Counted from the stretch's first letter, positions 1 through 9,055 are shown. The stretch is 64,000 nucleotides of DNA from Lysobacterales bacterium (GCA_017302135.1 JAFLDZ010000002.1:248001-312000), one strand, 5' to 3'. Notes: generated by a model not told the origin, from the sequence alone. A program made the numbers and translations.

Positions 1-470
1 AGCAGATAGCCCTTCTGGAACGTCTGGGCGACCGCACCGGGGGCCACGCCCGGGGCGTCGATCATGCTCATCGCCTGATGCCGTTCCGGGTCGAAGGTGT
101 CGCCGGCCGCCGGCGCCACCTCCAGCAGGCCATTGGCCTCGGCGATGCGGTGCAGTTGGCGCAGCGTCAGCTCCATGCCCGCACGCAGCGGGTCGCCCTC
201 GGCAGCGGCGGCCAAGCCGGCCTCCATGCTGTCGAACAGCGGCAGCAGGTCGCCCAGCAGGCGTTCATTGGCGAATTTGCGCGCCATTTCGACTTCCCGC
301 GCGAGCCGCTTGCGCTGGTTGTCGAGATCCGCGCGCTCGCGCAGTGCGTCCGCGCGAAGCTGTTCGAGTTCGCCTTTCAGCTGTTCGATGATCGCCTGCG
401 GGGTGCCTTCGGTGACCACTCCGTCAGTTGCGTGGGTCTGGTCTTCCTGTGGGGTCTGTTCCTGATTCAT
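1..470 (-). CDS. grpE: Nucleotide exchange factor GrpE (3' end outside window)
   Basis: GrpE drives ADP release from the DnaK chaperone in the cytoplasm. About 156 codons are visible from an ATG at 470; the stop lies beyond the window edge, and since the family is usually about 170 residues only a short tail is missing. An acidic, Gln-rich N-terminus is followed by a long heptad-like helix (about residues 27-75, rich in Leu, Glu, Arg) that forms the dimer stalk. The C-terminal beta-domain signature is present ([12 protein letters not shown], then [12 protein letters not shown]). It lies 168 bp downstream of hrcA on the same strand, the usual hrcA-grpE-dnaK heat-shock order, so dnaK is expected just outside the window. 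The identification is secure. Confidence 0.96.
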   Translation of the reverse strand, partial: MNQEQTPQEDQTHATDGVVTEGTPQAIIEQLKGELEQLRADALRERADLDNQRKRLAREVEMARKFANERLLGDLLPLFDSMEAGLAAAAEGDPLRAGMELTLRQLHRIAEANGLLEVAPAAGDTFDPERHQAMSMIDAPGVAPGAVAQTFQKGYL

Positions 471-571
471 AAGCTCGATTCGTGCCCGGTCCGGAGGCGG
501 GGACAAGGAGGAACCCCACCGACCGCCGAGGGATGGGGACCGGGCCCACAGGAATCAAGGGCCCCCGTCCT

Positions 572-592
572 GTAGGAGGGGCTTCAGCCCCG
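572..592 (+). repeat. GTAG-headed REP palindrome (single)
   Basis: In the hrcA-grpE gap there is a GTAG head followed by a GGGGC/GCCCC stem with a TTCA loop. The layout matches GTAG-type repetitive extragenic palindromes known from Stenotrophomonas and relatives. A related copy lies at 16216-16240 on the other strand. Confidence 0.65.
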
Positions 593-638
593 AGCTCTCT
601 TCTCGGCCCACCACATCCAACCCCACATCCGACAGCAC

Positions 639-1703
639 TCAGCGGCCGTCTTCGGACCCCAGCGCCTGGGTCAACACCGAAGCCGCCGCCTGCACCACCG
701 GAATCACCCGGTCGTAGGCCATCCGGGTCGGGCCGATCACGCCGAGCACGCCCAACGTCCGCCCGCCCACACCGTAGGGCGCAGTGACCAGCGATACGCC
801 ATCCAGCGGCGCCATGCCGGTTTCCTCGCCGATGAAGATCCGCACGCCCGGCGCGCGCAGCGTCCGTTCCAGCACTTGCAGGATCTCGCGCTTGCTGGCG
901 AAGGCCTCGAACAGCTCGCGCAGCCGGTCCAGATCGGACAGGCCCTGCATCCCGATCAAACGGGTCTGCCCGGCCACCAGCATGTCCTCGGCGTCGGTCG
1001 CCAGCGCCTGATCGGCCAGCTCAAGCGCCTGCGCCATCAGCGCCTCCATTTCCTGCCTGGCATTGCGCAGTTCGGCCAGCAGCAGCGCCCGTGCTTCCGT
1101 CAGCGGCCGACCGGCGTAGTGGGCGTTGAGATGGTTCGCGATGCGTTCCAGTTCGCCGGCATCGTAGCTGCGGCGGGTGTGGAGAATGCGGTTCTGCACA
1201 TCGTTGTCGGCGAAGACCAGGATCGCCAGCACCCGCTGGCCGTCCATCGGCACGAAATCGACGTGTTTGAAGGCGAACTGCTCGCGCTTGGGCACGCTGA
1301 CCACGCCGACGAAATGGGTCATCGCCGACACCAGCTCCGAAGCGCTGCCGAGCAGACTGTTGGTGCCCGCCCCCGGCGCCAGCTCGGATCTCAACCGCGC
1401 CACTTCGCCCTCGGCCAGCGGCTGGATCTGCAGCAGGCTGTCGACGAACACCCGGTAGCCCTGCGACGTCGGCACCCGTCCGGCCGATGTGTGCGGTGCC
1501 GAGAGCAGGCCGACGTCTTCCAGTTCGGACAGGATGTTGCGGATCGTGGCCGAACTGACGTCCAGACCGGCGTGCCGGGCCAACGTCTGCGAACCGACCG
1601 GCTCGCCGTCGCGGATGTAACGCGCGATCAGCGTCCGCAACAGCAGGCGGGCGCGGGGATCAAGGGCGCGCGAATCGAAGCCGGAGTCGATGGGACGGTG
1701 CAT
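639..1703 (-). CDS. hrcA: Heat-inducible transcription repressor HrcA
   Basis: HrcA represses class I heat-shock operons by binding the CIRCE operator and is kept active by GroEL. The 354-residue length is typical. The N-terminal winged helix (about residues 15-90) carries the diagnostic block SSATIRNILSELEDVGLL followed by SAGRVPTSQGYRVFVD; the rest is the GAF-like and dimerisation region. It is first in a minus-strand run with grpE and diverges from recN across 127 bp. No CIRCE inverted repeat (TTAGCACTC-N9-GAGTGCTAA) is visible in this window, so its operator targets are presumably elsewhere, for example at groESL. Confidence 0.97.
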   Translation of the reverse strand: MHRPIDSGFDSRALDPRARLLLRTLIARYIRDGEPVGSQTLARHAGLDVSSATIRNILSELEDVGLLSAPHTSAGRVPTSQGYRVFVDSLLQIQPLAEGEVARLRSELAPGAGTNSLLGSASELVSAMTHFVGVVSVPKREQFAFKHVDFVPMDGQRVLAILVFADNDVQNRILHTRRSYDAGELERIANHLNAHYAGRPLTEARALLLAELRNARQEMEALMAQALELADQALATDAEDMLVAGQTRLIGMQGLSDLDRLRELFEAFASKREILQVLERTLRAPGVRIFIGEETGMAPLDGVSLVTAPYGVGGRTLGVLGVIGPTRMAYDRVIPVVQAAASVLTQALGSEDGR

Positions 1704-1830
1704 ACCCGTCGATCATACCTATCGATCGCGCCCACGGACGCCGCTGCGGGCCCGAATCGATGCCAGCCCACGATGCCAACCCCCGATGCCGTCTCGGACA
1801 TTGAGACGGGTTCAGGCACAATCCCGCCCC

Positions 1831-3498
1831 ATGCTGACTCATCTTTCCATCCGCGATTTCGCCGTCGTCTCCGCCACCGAGCTCGAATTCGGCCCCGGCA
1901 TGACCGTGATTTCGGGCGAAACCGGCGCCGGCAAGTCGCTGCTGGTCGATGCGCTGGGCTTCCTGTCCGGCCTGCGCGCCGACAGCGGCATGGTCCGCCA
2001 CGGCGCCGAGCGCGCAGAACTCAACGCCGAATTCGATCTGACCGATCGCCCGGAAGCGCTGGCGTGGCTGCGCGAACAGGAGCTGGACGACGACACCGGC
2101 TGCCAACTGCGGCGCACGCTGCGTTCGGACGGCGGCTCTCGGGCCTGGATCAACGGCCGGCCGGTGACGGTGACCCAACTGGCGCAGCTCGCTGGCCTGC
2201 TGGTCGAAATCCACGGCCAACACGAACACCAGGCGCTGCTGTCGAAAGCCAGCCAACTCGATCTGCTGGATGCCTTCGGTCGTCACGCCGCACCGCTGGC
2301 GGCGGTGCGCGACGCCGCAGAGGCATGGTCCGCACTGCTGCGCGAACGCGATGCGCTGTCGCGCGCGGGCGATGTCTCCGACCGGATCGACCTGCTCGAC
2401 CACCAATGGCGCGAACTCGAGCGCGAAACGCTGGAACCGGCCTCGATCCTCGACCTGTTCGCGAACCATCGTCGCCACGCCAACGCCGCTACCCTGATCG
2501 AAACCTGCGAACACGCGCTGACCCGGCTCGAAGGCGACGACGCCCCCTCCCTGCTGCAGACCCTGCAACAGCTGCGCGGCGACATCGCCCGCGCCCGCAA
2601 CGACGAGCCGCGACTGGGCGAAGTGGACAGCATGCTCGATGCCGCTGCGATCCAGATCGACGAAGCCACCCGGCAGCTGCAGCGCATCCGCGACGATCTG
2701 GAACTCGATCCCGACCAGTTCGAGACCTTGGAAGACCGCCTCACCCGCCTGCACGATCTCGGCCGCAAACACCGGGTCGCGCCCGAGGCGCTGATCGAAG
2801 TCCGCGACCGGTTAGTGACCGAACTCGAAACCCTGCGCAATGCCAGCACCCGGCTGATCGGTCTGGATGACGAAATCGTCGGCGCCACGCATCGCTGGCG
2901 CGAGGCTGCTGCCACGCTCAGCGCCGCGCGCCGCGCGTCGGCCGCGACGCTGTCGAAGGCGACCACCGAGCTGATCGCCGAACTCGGCATGGGCGGCGGC
3001 CGGTTCGAGATCGCACTGGAGCCCAACGATGCCGAACGCCCCGACCCGCTCGGTGCGGAGCGCGTGGAATTCCTGGTCTCGGCGAACGCCGGGCAACCGC
3101 CGCGCTCGCTGCGCAAGGTCGCTTCGGGCGGCGAGTTGTCGCGGGTGTCGCTGGCGATCGAAGTCGCCGCGCTGGGCCTGGATGCGGTGCCGACGATGGT
3201 CTTCGACGAAGTGGATTCCGGCATCGGCGGCGCGGTCGCCGAGATCGTCGGCCAGAAGCTGCGCGCGCTGGGCGAAACCCGGCAGGTGCTGTGCGTGACC
3301 CACCAGCCGCAGGTCGCCGCGCAGGGCCACGCCCACTACCGCGTCAGCAAGGCCGAAGCCGCCGGCATGACCCAGAGCGCGGTGCAGCGGCTGGGGCCCA
3401 AAGAGCGTCAGGAAGAACTCGCCCGGATGCTGGGCGGCGTGGAAGTCAGCAAGGAAGCGCGCGCGGCGGCGAAGCGGCTGCTCGACAGCGTGAGCTGA
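1831..3498 (+). CDS. recN: DNA repair protein RecN
   Basis: RecN is an SMC-like ATPase that acts at double-strand breaks before RecA-dependent repair. I chose the ATG at 1831, giving 555 residues, because it yields the canonical start MLTHLSIRDF and the normal family length; an open frame extends upstream but is out of character. Walker A GETGAGKS is at residues 29-36, the ABC signature SGGELSR at about 432-438, and Walker B MVFDEVDSG begins at about 456, followed by the THQPQVA switch. The middle is predicted coiled coil. It diverges from hrcA and converges on moaE with a 15-bp gap. I saw no convincing LexA box upstream. Confidence 0.97.
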   Translation: MLTHLSIRDFAVVSATELEFGPGMTVISGETGAGKSLLVDALGFLSGLRADSGMVRHGAERAELNAEFDLTDRPEALAWLREQELDDDTGCQLRRTLRSDGGSRAWINGRPVTVTQLAQLAGLLVEIHGQHEHQALLSKASQLDLLDAFGRHAAPLAAVRDAAEAWSALLRERDALSRAGDVSDRIDLLDHQWRELERETLEPASILDLFANHRRHANAATLIETCEHALTRLEGDDAPSLLQTLQQLRGDIARARNDEPRLGEVDSMLDAAAIQIDEATRQLQRIRDDLELDPDQFETLEDRLTRLHDLGRKHRVAPEALIEVRDRLVTELETLRNASTRLIGLDDEIVGATHRWREAAATLSAARRASAATLSKATTELIAELGMGGGRFEIALEPNDAERPDPLGAERVEFLVSANAGQPPRSLRKVASGGELSRVSLAIEVAALGLDAVPTMVFDEVDSGIGGAVAEIVGQKLRALGETRQVLCVTHQPQVAAQGHAHYRVSKAEAAGMTQSAVQRLGPKERQEELARMLGGVEVSKEARAAAKRLLDSVS

Positions 3499-3513
3499 GT
3501 CGTCTCGACGGAC

Positions 3514-3933
3514 TCATTCCGGATGCAGCCACGCGGCATCGCCTTCCGCATAGCGCTCGTGTTTCCAGATCGGCACCCGTGATTTCACTTCGTCGATGAT
3601 CCAGCGGCAGGCGGCGAACGCGGCGTCGCGATGCGCGGCGCTGACGCCGACCCAGACCGCGAGATCGCCGACGTCCAGATCGCCGACGCGATGCACGCAC
3701 GCGGCATCGGCGATCTCGAACCGTTCCAGCGCTTCCTCGACGATCTTCAGGCCTTCGGCTTCGGCGAGCGCGACATAGGCTTCGTAGCGCAGCCCGAGCG
3801 CGGCGCGGCCCTCGTTGTGATTGCGCACCCAGCCCTCGAAGCTCGCATAGGCGCCGGCTTCCGCGCGCAGCAGGTGCGCGCGCAGCGGAGCGATCTCGAA
3901 GGGGGCATCGGCGATGGCGAAGCGCGGGATCAT
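3514..3933 (-). CDS. moaE: Molybdopterin synthase catalytic subunit MoaE
   Basis: MoaE converts cyclic pyranopterin monophosphate to molybdopterin, using sulfur carried on the MoaD C-terminus. The start is the ATG at 3933 (MIPRFAIADAPF), one base after the moaD stop, giving 139 residues against the usual 140-150. The conserved sequence FEGWVRNHN and the active-site lysine region DEVKSRVPIWKHE near the C-terminus are intact. It is the last gene of the minus-strand moa run and ends 15 bp from the convergent recN stop. No intrinsic terminator fits in that gap. Confidence 0.95.
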   Translation of the reverse strand: MIPRFAIADAPFEIAPLRAHLLRAEAGAYASFEGWVRNHNEGRAALGLRYEAYVALAEAEGLKIVEEALERFEIADAACVHRVGDLDVGDLAVWVGVSAAHRDAAFAACRWIIDEVKSRVPIWKHERYAEGDAAWLHPE

Positions 3934-3934
3934 C

Positions 3935-4174
3935 TCAACCACCGCTGACCGGCGGAATGAATGCGATCTCGGCGCCGTCGCCGGGGACATCGTCCCAACG
4001 CGCGAACGCGCCGTTCATCGCAACCCGCAGGCGTTCGAGCGGCAGCGCGAAACCATGCTTCGCCTGCAGCATGAGATAGAGCGAACGCAGATCGCCGTCA
4101 TGATCGACACGCTCGCTGTCGCAGCCTGCGGCATCGCGCAGACTGGCGAAATAGAGCACTGAGAGCATCGACAT
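3935..4174 (-). CDS. moaD: Molybdopterin synthase sulfur carrier subunit MoaD
   Basis: MoaD is a ubiquitin-fold protein whose C-terminal glycine is thiocarboxylated to deliver sulfur to MoaE. The ATG at 4174 gives 79 residues ending in PPVSGG, the diagnostic Gly-Gly tail. The start overlaps the moaC stop by one base and the stop is one base before the moaE start, so translation is very probably coupled. Its length and small beta-grasp size are normal. Confidence 0.95.
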   Translation of the reverse strand: MSMLSVLYFASLRDAAGCDSERVDHDGDLRSLYLMLQAKHGFALPLERLRVAMNGAFARWDDVPGDGAEIAFIPPVSGG

Positions 4175-4671
4175 CAGGCTGTTCCCGCGACTGCGCCGAA
4201 GTCGCGCTTGCCGCCGCGCTTGCCGCGCAGCTTCGCCGGACCGAGCACGATGGCGTGCGACAGCGCTTTGCACATGTCGTAGACGGTGAGCGCGGCGACC
4301 GTGGCGCCGGTGAGCGCTTCCATCTCGACGCCGGTGCGGTGCATGGTGTTGACGGTGCAGACGATCTCCAGCTCGCGCTCGCCGCGCCAATCGATGGCGA
4401 ATCCGATGCCGTCGATCGGCAGCGGATGACAGAACGGAATCAGCTCGTGCGTGCGCTTCACCGCCAGCGTGCCGGCGACGATCGCTGTTTCGACGACACC
4501 GCCCTTCGCGCTTTTCAGTCCGCTCTTGCGCAACTGTGCGGCGACCGCAGCGGGGAATTTCACCCGGCATTCGGCCGTTGCAGCTCGGGCGGTGATCGCT
4601 TTCGCCGACACGTCGACCATCGCTGGACGGCCCTGCGCGTCGAGATGGGTCAGCCTTGAACGCTTTTTCAA
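4174..4671 (-). CDS. moaC: Cyclic pyranopterin monophosphate synthase MoaC
   Basis: MoaC converts the MoaA product (3',8-cyclo-GTP) to cyclic pyranopterin monophosphate. I place the start at the TTG at 4671: it overlaps the previous stop as TTGA and restores the family N-terminus ([18 protein letters not shown]), giving 165 residues against about 160. An ATG start at MVDVSAK would delete that conserved strand. The conserved blocks [34 protein letters not shown] and YDMCKAL are intact. It sits between a PhyH-type oxygenase and moaD, overlapping both. Confidence 0.95.
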   Translation of the reverse strand: MKKRSRLTHLDAQGRPAMVDVSAKAITARAATAECRVKFPAAVAAQLRKSGLKSAKGGVVETAIVAGTLAVKRTHELIPFCHPLPIDGIGFAIDWRGERELEIVCTVNTMHRTGVEMEALTGATVAALTVYDMCKALSHAIVLGPAKLRGKRGGKRDFGAVAGTA

Positions 4672-5345
4672 ACCGCGATCCTCCACTGCAGCCCACAGCC
4701 GGGATCCGGCGGCGCGAACAGGAAATGCAATACGCGACGGCCGCTTGGCCGTTCGGCTTTCGATGAGGCATGCAACAACAGCGGACGCATCAACAACAGA
4801 TCGCCGGAACCCGCGCTGCACACAACTTCGTCGCGCCGCTTGTCCATCACTGCGATCCGGTCAGGGCTGAGGCGACCGAGATGATGCGTTTCCGGCACCA
4901 CGCGCAGCGCGCCGTCGTCATCGCCGCAGGGATCGACATGCAGTCGCGCCGCCAGCAATCCATCCAGCAATTCGACGGGCGGCTGCACGTACCAGCCATC
5001 CTGCTTGATCGACCAACCGGACAAGGCGGCATGCGCCACACGCCCGGTCACCGGAATCGACAGATCTTGGTGATACGGAACCTTCCAGTTGCAGTCCGGC
5101 GTCTTGCGAAACAGCGTGCACTGCACGGCGACCGCGTCGCTCGACAGCAACCCAAGCGCCTGCAGACCATTGCGCAGCGGCGCGACGAGTTCGGAACACC
5201 AGACTTCCGTCAGCAGGTTGCGCGAACCGGCATCGCCATCGGCGAGCGCGGCATCCACCGGCAACGCATCGAGCGTCGCGCGCGGCAAGCCCGAAGGCAC
5301 GCGCAGCCATCCGGCTTCTGCAAGCGTTGCACGCGGCATGCTCAC
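4668..5345 (-). CDS. PhyH-like Fe(II)/2-oxoglutarate dioxygenase inside the moa operon
   Basis: This 225-residue protein looks like a phytanoyl-CoA dioxygenase family enzyme. The metal triad is visible: H92 and D94 in VPYHQDLS and H192 in [11 protein letters not shown], with the 2-oxoglutarate-binding arginine about eleven residues later (SGRRVLHF, R203/R204). [18 protein letters not shown] is a typical PhyH substrate-loop motif. Translation can start at a GTG at 5345, overlapping the moaA stop as GTGA, or at an ATG at 5339. The stop overlaps moaC. Being wedged with 4-base overlaps between moaA and moaC makes it part of the cofactor operon transcriptionally, but no dioxygenase step is known in molybdenum-cofactor synthesis. 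The substrate is unknown; the family is certain only at fold level. Confidence 0.82.
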   Translation of the reverse strand: MSMPRATLAEAGWLRVPSGLPRATLDALPVDAALADGDAGSRNLLTEVWCSELVAPLRNGLQALGLLSSDAVAVQCTLFRKTPDCNWKVPYHQDLSIPVTGRVAHAALSGWSIKQDGWYVQPPVELLDGLLAARLHVDPCGDDDGALRVVPETHHLGRLSPDRIAVMDKRRDEVVCSAGSGDLLLMRPLLLHASSKAERPSGRRVLHFLFAPPDPGCGLQWRIAV

Positions 5346-6364
5346 CCTCCGACAAGAAACATTTCGACGCGCTTGCGCGGGCTGCGCAGGCCGCTACGCA
5401 ATTCGCTGTAGCGATCGCCGCGCGCCTGCCACAGACCGGTCAGCCGTTCGACGACATCGGCGTCGCTGCCGCCGAGCCACGGTCTCAAATCGGTGCCCTC
5501 GCCCGCGAACAGGCAGGTGTAGAGACGCCCATCGGCGGAGACGCGTGCGCGATGGCAGTCGCCGCAGAACGGTGCGCTGATCGAACTGACGAAACCGACC
5601 TCGCCGCGACCATCGTCGAAAGCGTGGCGCGCGGCGACTTCGCCACGATACTGCGGGCCGAGCGCATGCAGCGGCCAGCGCGCGTGGATCCGGTCGCGCA
5701 GTTCGGCCGAAGGCACGACGCCTTGGATATTCCAGTCGTTGCAGGTGCCGACATCCATGTATTCGATGAAACGCAGGGTGTGGCCGTGTTCGCGGGCGAA
5801 TTCGACCAGCGGCAAGACCTCGTCGTCGTTCACGTCGCGCTGGACCACGCAGTTGAGCTTGATTTTCGCGAAACCGGCGGCCTTCGCCGCGCCGATGCCG
5901 CGCAGCACTTCGGCAAGATCGCCGCGCCCACCGGACAACGTCGAAAACTGCACGGCGTCGAGAGTATCGAGACTCACGGTGACCCGATGCAATCCGGCGT
6001 CGCGCAGCGCGCGGGCCTGCGCGGCGAGCAGACTGCCGTTGGTGGTCAGGGCGATATCGTCGAGACCTTCGATGGCCGCGAGCCTTGCGATCAATTCGGG
6101 CAAGCGCCTGCGCAGCAGCGGTTCGCCGCCGGTGATGCGCAATTTCCGCACGCCCACGCGCACGAAACCGCGCACCAGCCGTTCGATCTCATCGAAAGAC
6201 AGCCGCGACGCGGCATCGAGACCGTAATCGTCGGCCACGCGCTCCGCCGGCATGCAGTACGGACAGCGGAAATTGCAGGCTTCGATCACCGACAGGCGCA
6301 GGTCGTGCAGCGGACGCCCGAGGGCATCGCGCGGCAGGTCGATGGGTTGCGGAACGGCGTTCAT
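5342..6364 (-). CDS. moaA: GTP 3',8-cyclase MoaA
   Basis: MoaA is a radical-SAM enzyme with two [4Fe-4S] clusters that cyclises GTP in the first step of molybdenum-cofactor synthesis. The SAM cluster motif CNFRCPYC is near residue 30, followed by ITGGEPLLR. The C-terminal cluster is formed by cysteines in FCGDCHRARVSADGRLYTCLF. The protein ends in VGG, the C-terminal Gly-Gly needed for activity in MoaA. Its 340-residue length is normal. It follows the MBL-fold gene by 18 bp and overlaps the PhyH-like gene, so it is transcribed inside a longer operon. I saw no Moco riboswitch in the short leader. Confidence 0.96.
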   Translation of the reverse strand: MNAVPQPIDLPRDALGRPLHDLRLSVIEACNFRCPYCMPAERVADDYGLDAASRLSFDEIERLVRGFVRVGVRKLRITGGEPLLRRRLPELIARLAAIEGLDDIALTTNGSLLAAQARALRDAGLHRVTVSLDTLDAVQFSTLSGGRGDLAEVLRGIGAAKAAGFAKIKLNCVVQRDVNDDEVLPLVEFAREHGHTLRFIEYMDVGTCNDWNIQGVVPSAELRDRIHARWPLHALGPQYRGEVAARHAFDDGRGEVGFVSSISAPFCGDCHRARVSADGRLYTCLFAGEGTDLRPWLGGSDADVVERLTGLWQARGDRYSELRSGLRSPRKRVEMFLVGG

Positions 6365-6382
6365 CGCTTCCAGGTACGTGGC

Positions 6383-7180
6383 TTATGCCGGAACAGAGGC
6401 AGCATGCGCGGCATCGGTTGTGCCGGAAACCTCTGTCCGGGGTGCGGTCGGCTCGGCGAGCGCGATGCATTCGCCGGGATGGGCGATACGCCGTCCGCGC
6501 GCGCGCAGGGCTTCGCCGTCGGCGGCGCTGGCGTAGTGGTAGAGGATGCAGCGGTCCAGCAACACGGGCGGATACTCGCGTTCGAGGTCGTCGATACCGG
6601 AATGCGAAGGATTGCCGTGCAGCGCGCAGTCGTGGGCGATCAGTTCGTCGGCATCGGCGTATCGCGCCAGCGCTTCGGGGATCGGCCGGGTGTCGCTGGT
6701 CCAGACGACGCTGCCGCGCAGGCGCAGGCCGTAGCTGGTCTGCGGCCAGTGGTGACGGGTTTCGAACACTTCCAGGCGCAGGCCGTCGTGCCAGAAGGCG
6801 TCGCCGACCGGGATGACCTGGAACGCATCCCAGAAATTCGCGCCGCCTTCGGCGAGGACATTCGGATAGTCGCCGACGCGCTGGTGCAGCAGCGGCACCA
6901 CGCGCGCTGGCACGTAGATGCGGGTGCGCCCGCGCCGTGCCGGGTCGAAGAACGCATCGATGAACAGCCGCTCGAAGCCGCCGATGTGATCGAGATGGGT
7001 ATGGGTGACGAACAGCGCGCGCGGCGCTTCGCCGTAGTGCGCAAGGAAGGCGCTGAGCCCTTCGGCGCCGCAGTCGATGGTCAACCACGGCCGCGCGTCG
7101 CGCTCGATGGTCGCCATCGCCGAGCCCAATTCGACCGCCGCCGCATTGCCGACGCCATGAAACCGCAAAGCCCAACTCAT
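6383..7180 (-). CDS. MBL-fold metallo-hydrolase
   Basis: This 265-residue protein has the metallo-beta-lactamase motif HTHLDH (H60, H62, D64, H65), with further probable metal ligands at H143/H144 (ETRHHWPQ), D163 (WTSDTRP) and a late histidine cluster (AHDCALHGNPSHSG). The layout resembles the RNase Z/phosphodiesterase branch rather than true beta-lactamases. There is no signal peptide, so it should be cytoplasmic. It is 3 bp downstream of the Kdo kinase gene and 18 bp upstream of moaA, so it is co-transcribed with both, but the context does not give a substrate. Confidence 0.85.
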   Translation of the reverse strand: MSWALRFHGVGNAAAVELGSAMATIERDARPWLTIDCGAEGLSAFLAHYGEAPRALFVTHTHLDHIGGFERLFIDAFFDPARRGRTRIYVPARVVPLLHQRVGDYPNVLAEGGANFWDAFQVIPVGDAFWHDGLRLEVFETRHHWPQTSYGLRLRGSVVWTSDTRPIPEALARYADADELIAHDCALHGNPSHSGIDDLEREYPPVLLDRCILYHYASAADGEALRARGRRIAHPGECIALAEPTAPRTEVSGTTDAAHAASVPA

Positions 7181-7183
7181 CGC

Positions 7184-7969
7184 TTATGTCCCGCGCTGCC
7201 AGAGCGCATCGTACGCGCTGCGCAGCGTGGCGTAATCCTTCTCCACCTCGGCCTCGCTGCGTGCGCCGCGCAGCTTCAGCAGCGAGCGCTGCAGACGGGC
7301 GAGATTGGCCTCGCGCCACGGCGTGGCGGGGATCCGCAGCTGACTGCGGTCCAGATCGATGACCCAGCCGCGTCCACTGTCTTCGAAAAGCAGGTTGTGG
7401 GCGTTCAGATCGGCGTGGTCCAGCCCCGCGCGGTGGATGCGGGCGATCGTCTGGCCCGCCTCTTGCCAGGGCGCTGCGCTGCCGACGGCGGCGGCACGAT
7501 CGGCCAGCGATGCCACGCCCTGCAGGCGTTCGAGCAGGATGCCGGCGCGATAGAACATGCCGTCGCGCCAGTAGATCGCGGCGATGGGGCGCGGCACCGG
7601 CAACTTCCGGCGCAGCAGCTCGCGGAGCAGGCGGAATTCGTCGAAGCTGCGGATCCGGCCGACGCCGCGCCAGACGAAACGGTCGCGGCTGAATCGGGCA
7701 GCGAAGCCGCCGCGCAGATAGTGACGCAGCACCGCCGGGCCGAAACCGCCTTCCGACGGCATGCCTTCGACGAACCAAGCGGCGCCTCGGCCACCGCTGC
7801 CAACGGCCTCCGCGCGTTCGCCCCACCAGGCCGGATCGAACCAAAGCGGGTCGACGCCGCGCATGCCCGCTTGCCGCAGGCAGGTCGAGTCGAACAGAAT
7901 CGCCCCTCCCCCCGCTCCACGCGCATCGCGGAACGGCGTCAGGCTTTCGGTGGCATCGAAGGCGGCCAT
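7184..7969 (-). CDS. kdkA: 3-deoxy-D-manno-octulosonic acid kinase
   Basis: KdkA phosphorylates Kdo in the inner core of lipopolysaccharide at the cytoplasmic face of the inner membrane. The 261-residue protein has the eukaryotic-like kinase catalytic loop [10 protein letters not shown] (D187, N192) and the metal-binding IDLD (D205/D207). The N-terminal part matches the family ([15 protein letters not shown], a Lys/Arg-rich FVWRG segment). It diverges across only 36 bp from a GT9 glycosyltransferase gene, another LPS-core function, and heads the minus-strand run that continues into the moa genes. Confidence 0.9.
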   Translation of the reverse strand: MAAFDATESLTPFRDARGAGGGAILFDSTCLRQAGMRGVDPLWFDPAWWGERAEAVGSGGRGAAWFVEGMPSEGGFGPAVLRHYLRGGFAARFSRDRFVWRGVGRIRSFDEFRLLRELLRRKLPVPRPIAAIYWRDGMFYRAGILLERLQGVASLADRAAAVGSAAPWQEAGQTIARIHRAGLDHADLNAHNLLFEDSGRGWVIDLDRSQLRIPATPWREANLARLQRSLLKLRGARSEAEVEKDYATLRSAYDALWQRGT

Positions 7970-8005
7970 TGACCGAGTCTATCAACTGCCAGTGAAGAAA
8001 ATATT

Positions 8006-9055
8006 TTGAACGTCCCCCAGTCGATCTGCCTGCTGCGCCTGTCCGCGCTGGGCGACGTGACCCATGTCCTGCCGCTGATCCGCACCCTGCGCGAGGCCTG
8101 GCCCGGAGTCGCGCTGACCTGGGTGATCGGCAAGGGCGAGCAGAAGCTGCTGGATGGACTTCCGGGAGTCGAATTCCTCGTCTACGACAAGAAGACCGGT
8201 CTCGCCGGCATGCGCGCGCTGCGCCGGGAACTGCAGGGCCGACGCTTCGACGCGCTGCTGCAGATGCAGGTGGCGGCCCGGGCGAATCTCTTGTCGGCGT
8301 TCCTTCCGGCGAAGCGGAAGATCGGCTACGACCGCTCGCGTTCGAAAGACCTGCACGGCCTCTTCATCAACGAACGCATCCCCGACCGGCCCGGCATTCA
8401 TGTGCTCGACGCCATCGGCAGCTTCTGCGAACCGCTGGGTCTGAAGCAGACCGAAGTGATCTGGGACCTGCCGGTGCCCGATGCGGCGCGCGAGTGGGCG
8501 CATGCGCAATGGCCGGACGACAGCGTGCCGACCTTGGCGATCTCGCCCTGCTCCAGCCACGCCCTGCGCAACTGGCGACCGGAGCGCTACGCCGCCGTCG
8601 CCGACCATGCGGCGGGGCGCGGCTGGCGGATCGTGCTGCTCGGCGGCCGCAGTGCACTGGAACGCGATACCAGCGACGCCATCCTCGCCGCGATGCAGAC
8701 GCCCGCGCTGGATCTGGTCGGCAAGGACACACTCAAGCAATTGCCGGCGCTGCTGGAACGCGCGGAGTTGTTGATGACGCCGGATTCCGGGCCGATGCAC
8801 ATCGCCAATGCGATGGGCACAAAAGTGCTCGGCCTGCACGCCGCCAGCAACCCGCGTCGCAGCGGGCCGTATTCCGACCTCCGTTTCTGCGTGGACCGCT
8901 ACGATGATGCCGCACGGAAATATCTCGGCAAGCCCGCCAGCGCGCTCAAATGGGGCACCAAGATCGAGCACGACGGGGTGATGGATCTGGCGACGGTGGA
9001 GGATGGCATCGCGGCGTTCGAGCGTTGCCGCGCTGTGCGCGGCGAGAACGACTGA
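8006..9055 (+). CDS. Glycosyltransferase family 9 (LPS heptosyltransferase-type)
   Basis: The 349-residue protein has the two Rossmann domains of ADP-heptose:LPS heptosyltransferases: an N-terminal LLRLSALGDVTHVLPLIRTL block and the C-terminal nucleotide-sugar block MTPDSGPMHIANAMGTKVLGLH. It should add a sugar to LPS core at the inner membrane. The only sensible start is a TTG at 8006 (MNVPQSICLLRLSALGD after initiation); the upstream bases offer a poor Shine-Dalgarno. It diverges from kdkA, consistent with core-oligosaccharide assembly. Which heptose is transferred cannot be told by eye. Confidence 0.9.
   Translation: MNVPQSICLLRLSALGDVTHVLPLIRTLREAWPGVALTWVIGKGEQKLLDGLPGVEFLVYDKKTGLAGMRALRRELQGRRFDALLQMQVAARANLLSAFLPAKRKIGYDRSRSKDLHGLFINERIPDRPGIHVLDAIGSFCEPLGLKQTEVIWDLPVPDAAREWAHAQWPDDSVPTLAISPCSSHALRNWRPERYAAVADHAAGRGWRIVLLGGRSALERDTSDAILAAMQTPALDLVGKDTLKQLPALLERAELLMTPDSGPMHIANAMGTKVLGLHAASNPRRSGPYSDLRFCVDRYDDAARKYLGKPASALKWGTKIEHDGVMDLATVEDGIAAFERCRAVRGEND

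Noticed and set aside
1704..1830. CIRCE operator or LexA box between hrcA and recN
   Set aside because: Neither motif could be found on either strand.
876..2870. Long open frame on the plus strand across hrcA and recN
   Set aside because: It is antisense to hrcA and out of frame with recN, with Arg/Pro/Gln-rich low-complexity translation typical of GC-rich shadow frames.
6365..6382. Molybdenum-cofactor riboswitch upstream of moaA
   Set aside because: Only 18 bp separate the MBL gene from moaA, too short for the aptamer, and no such structure is visible upstream.
5327..7972. 881-codon open frame antisense to the moa/MBL/kdkA genes
   Set aside because: The opposite strand encodes clear enzyme motifs throughout; this frame has none and is a composition artefact.
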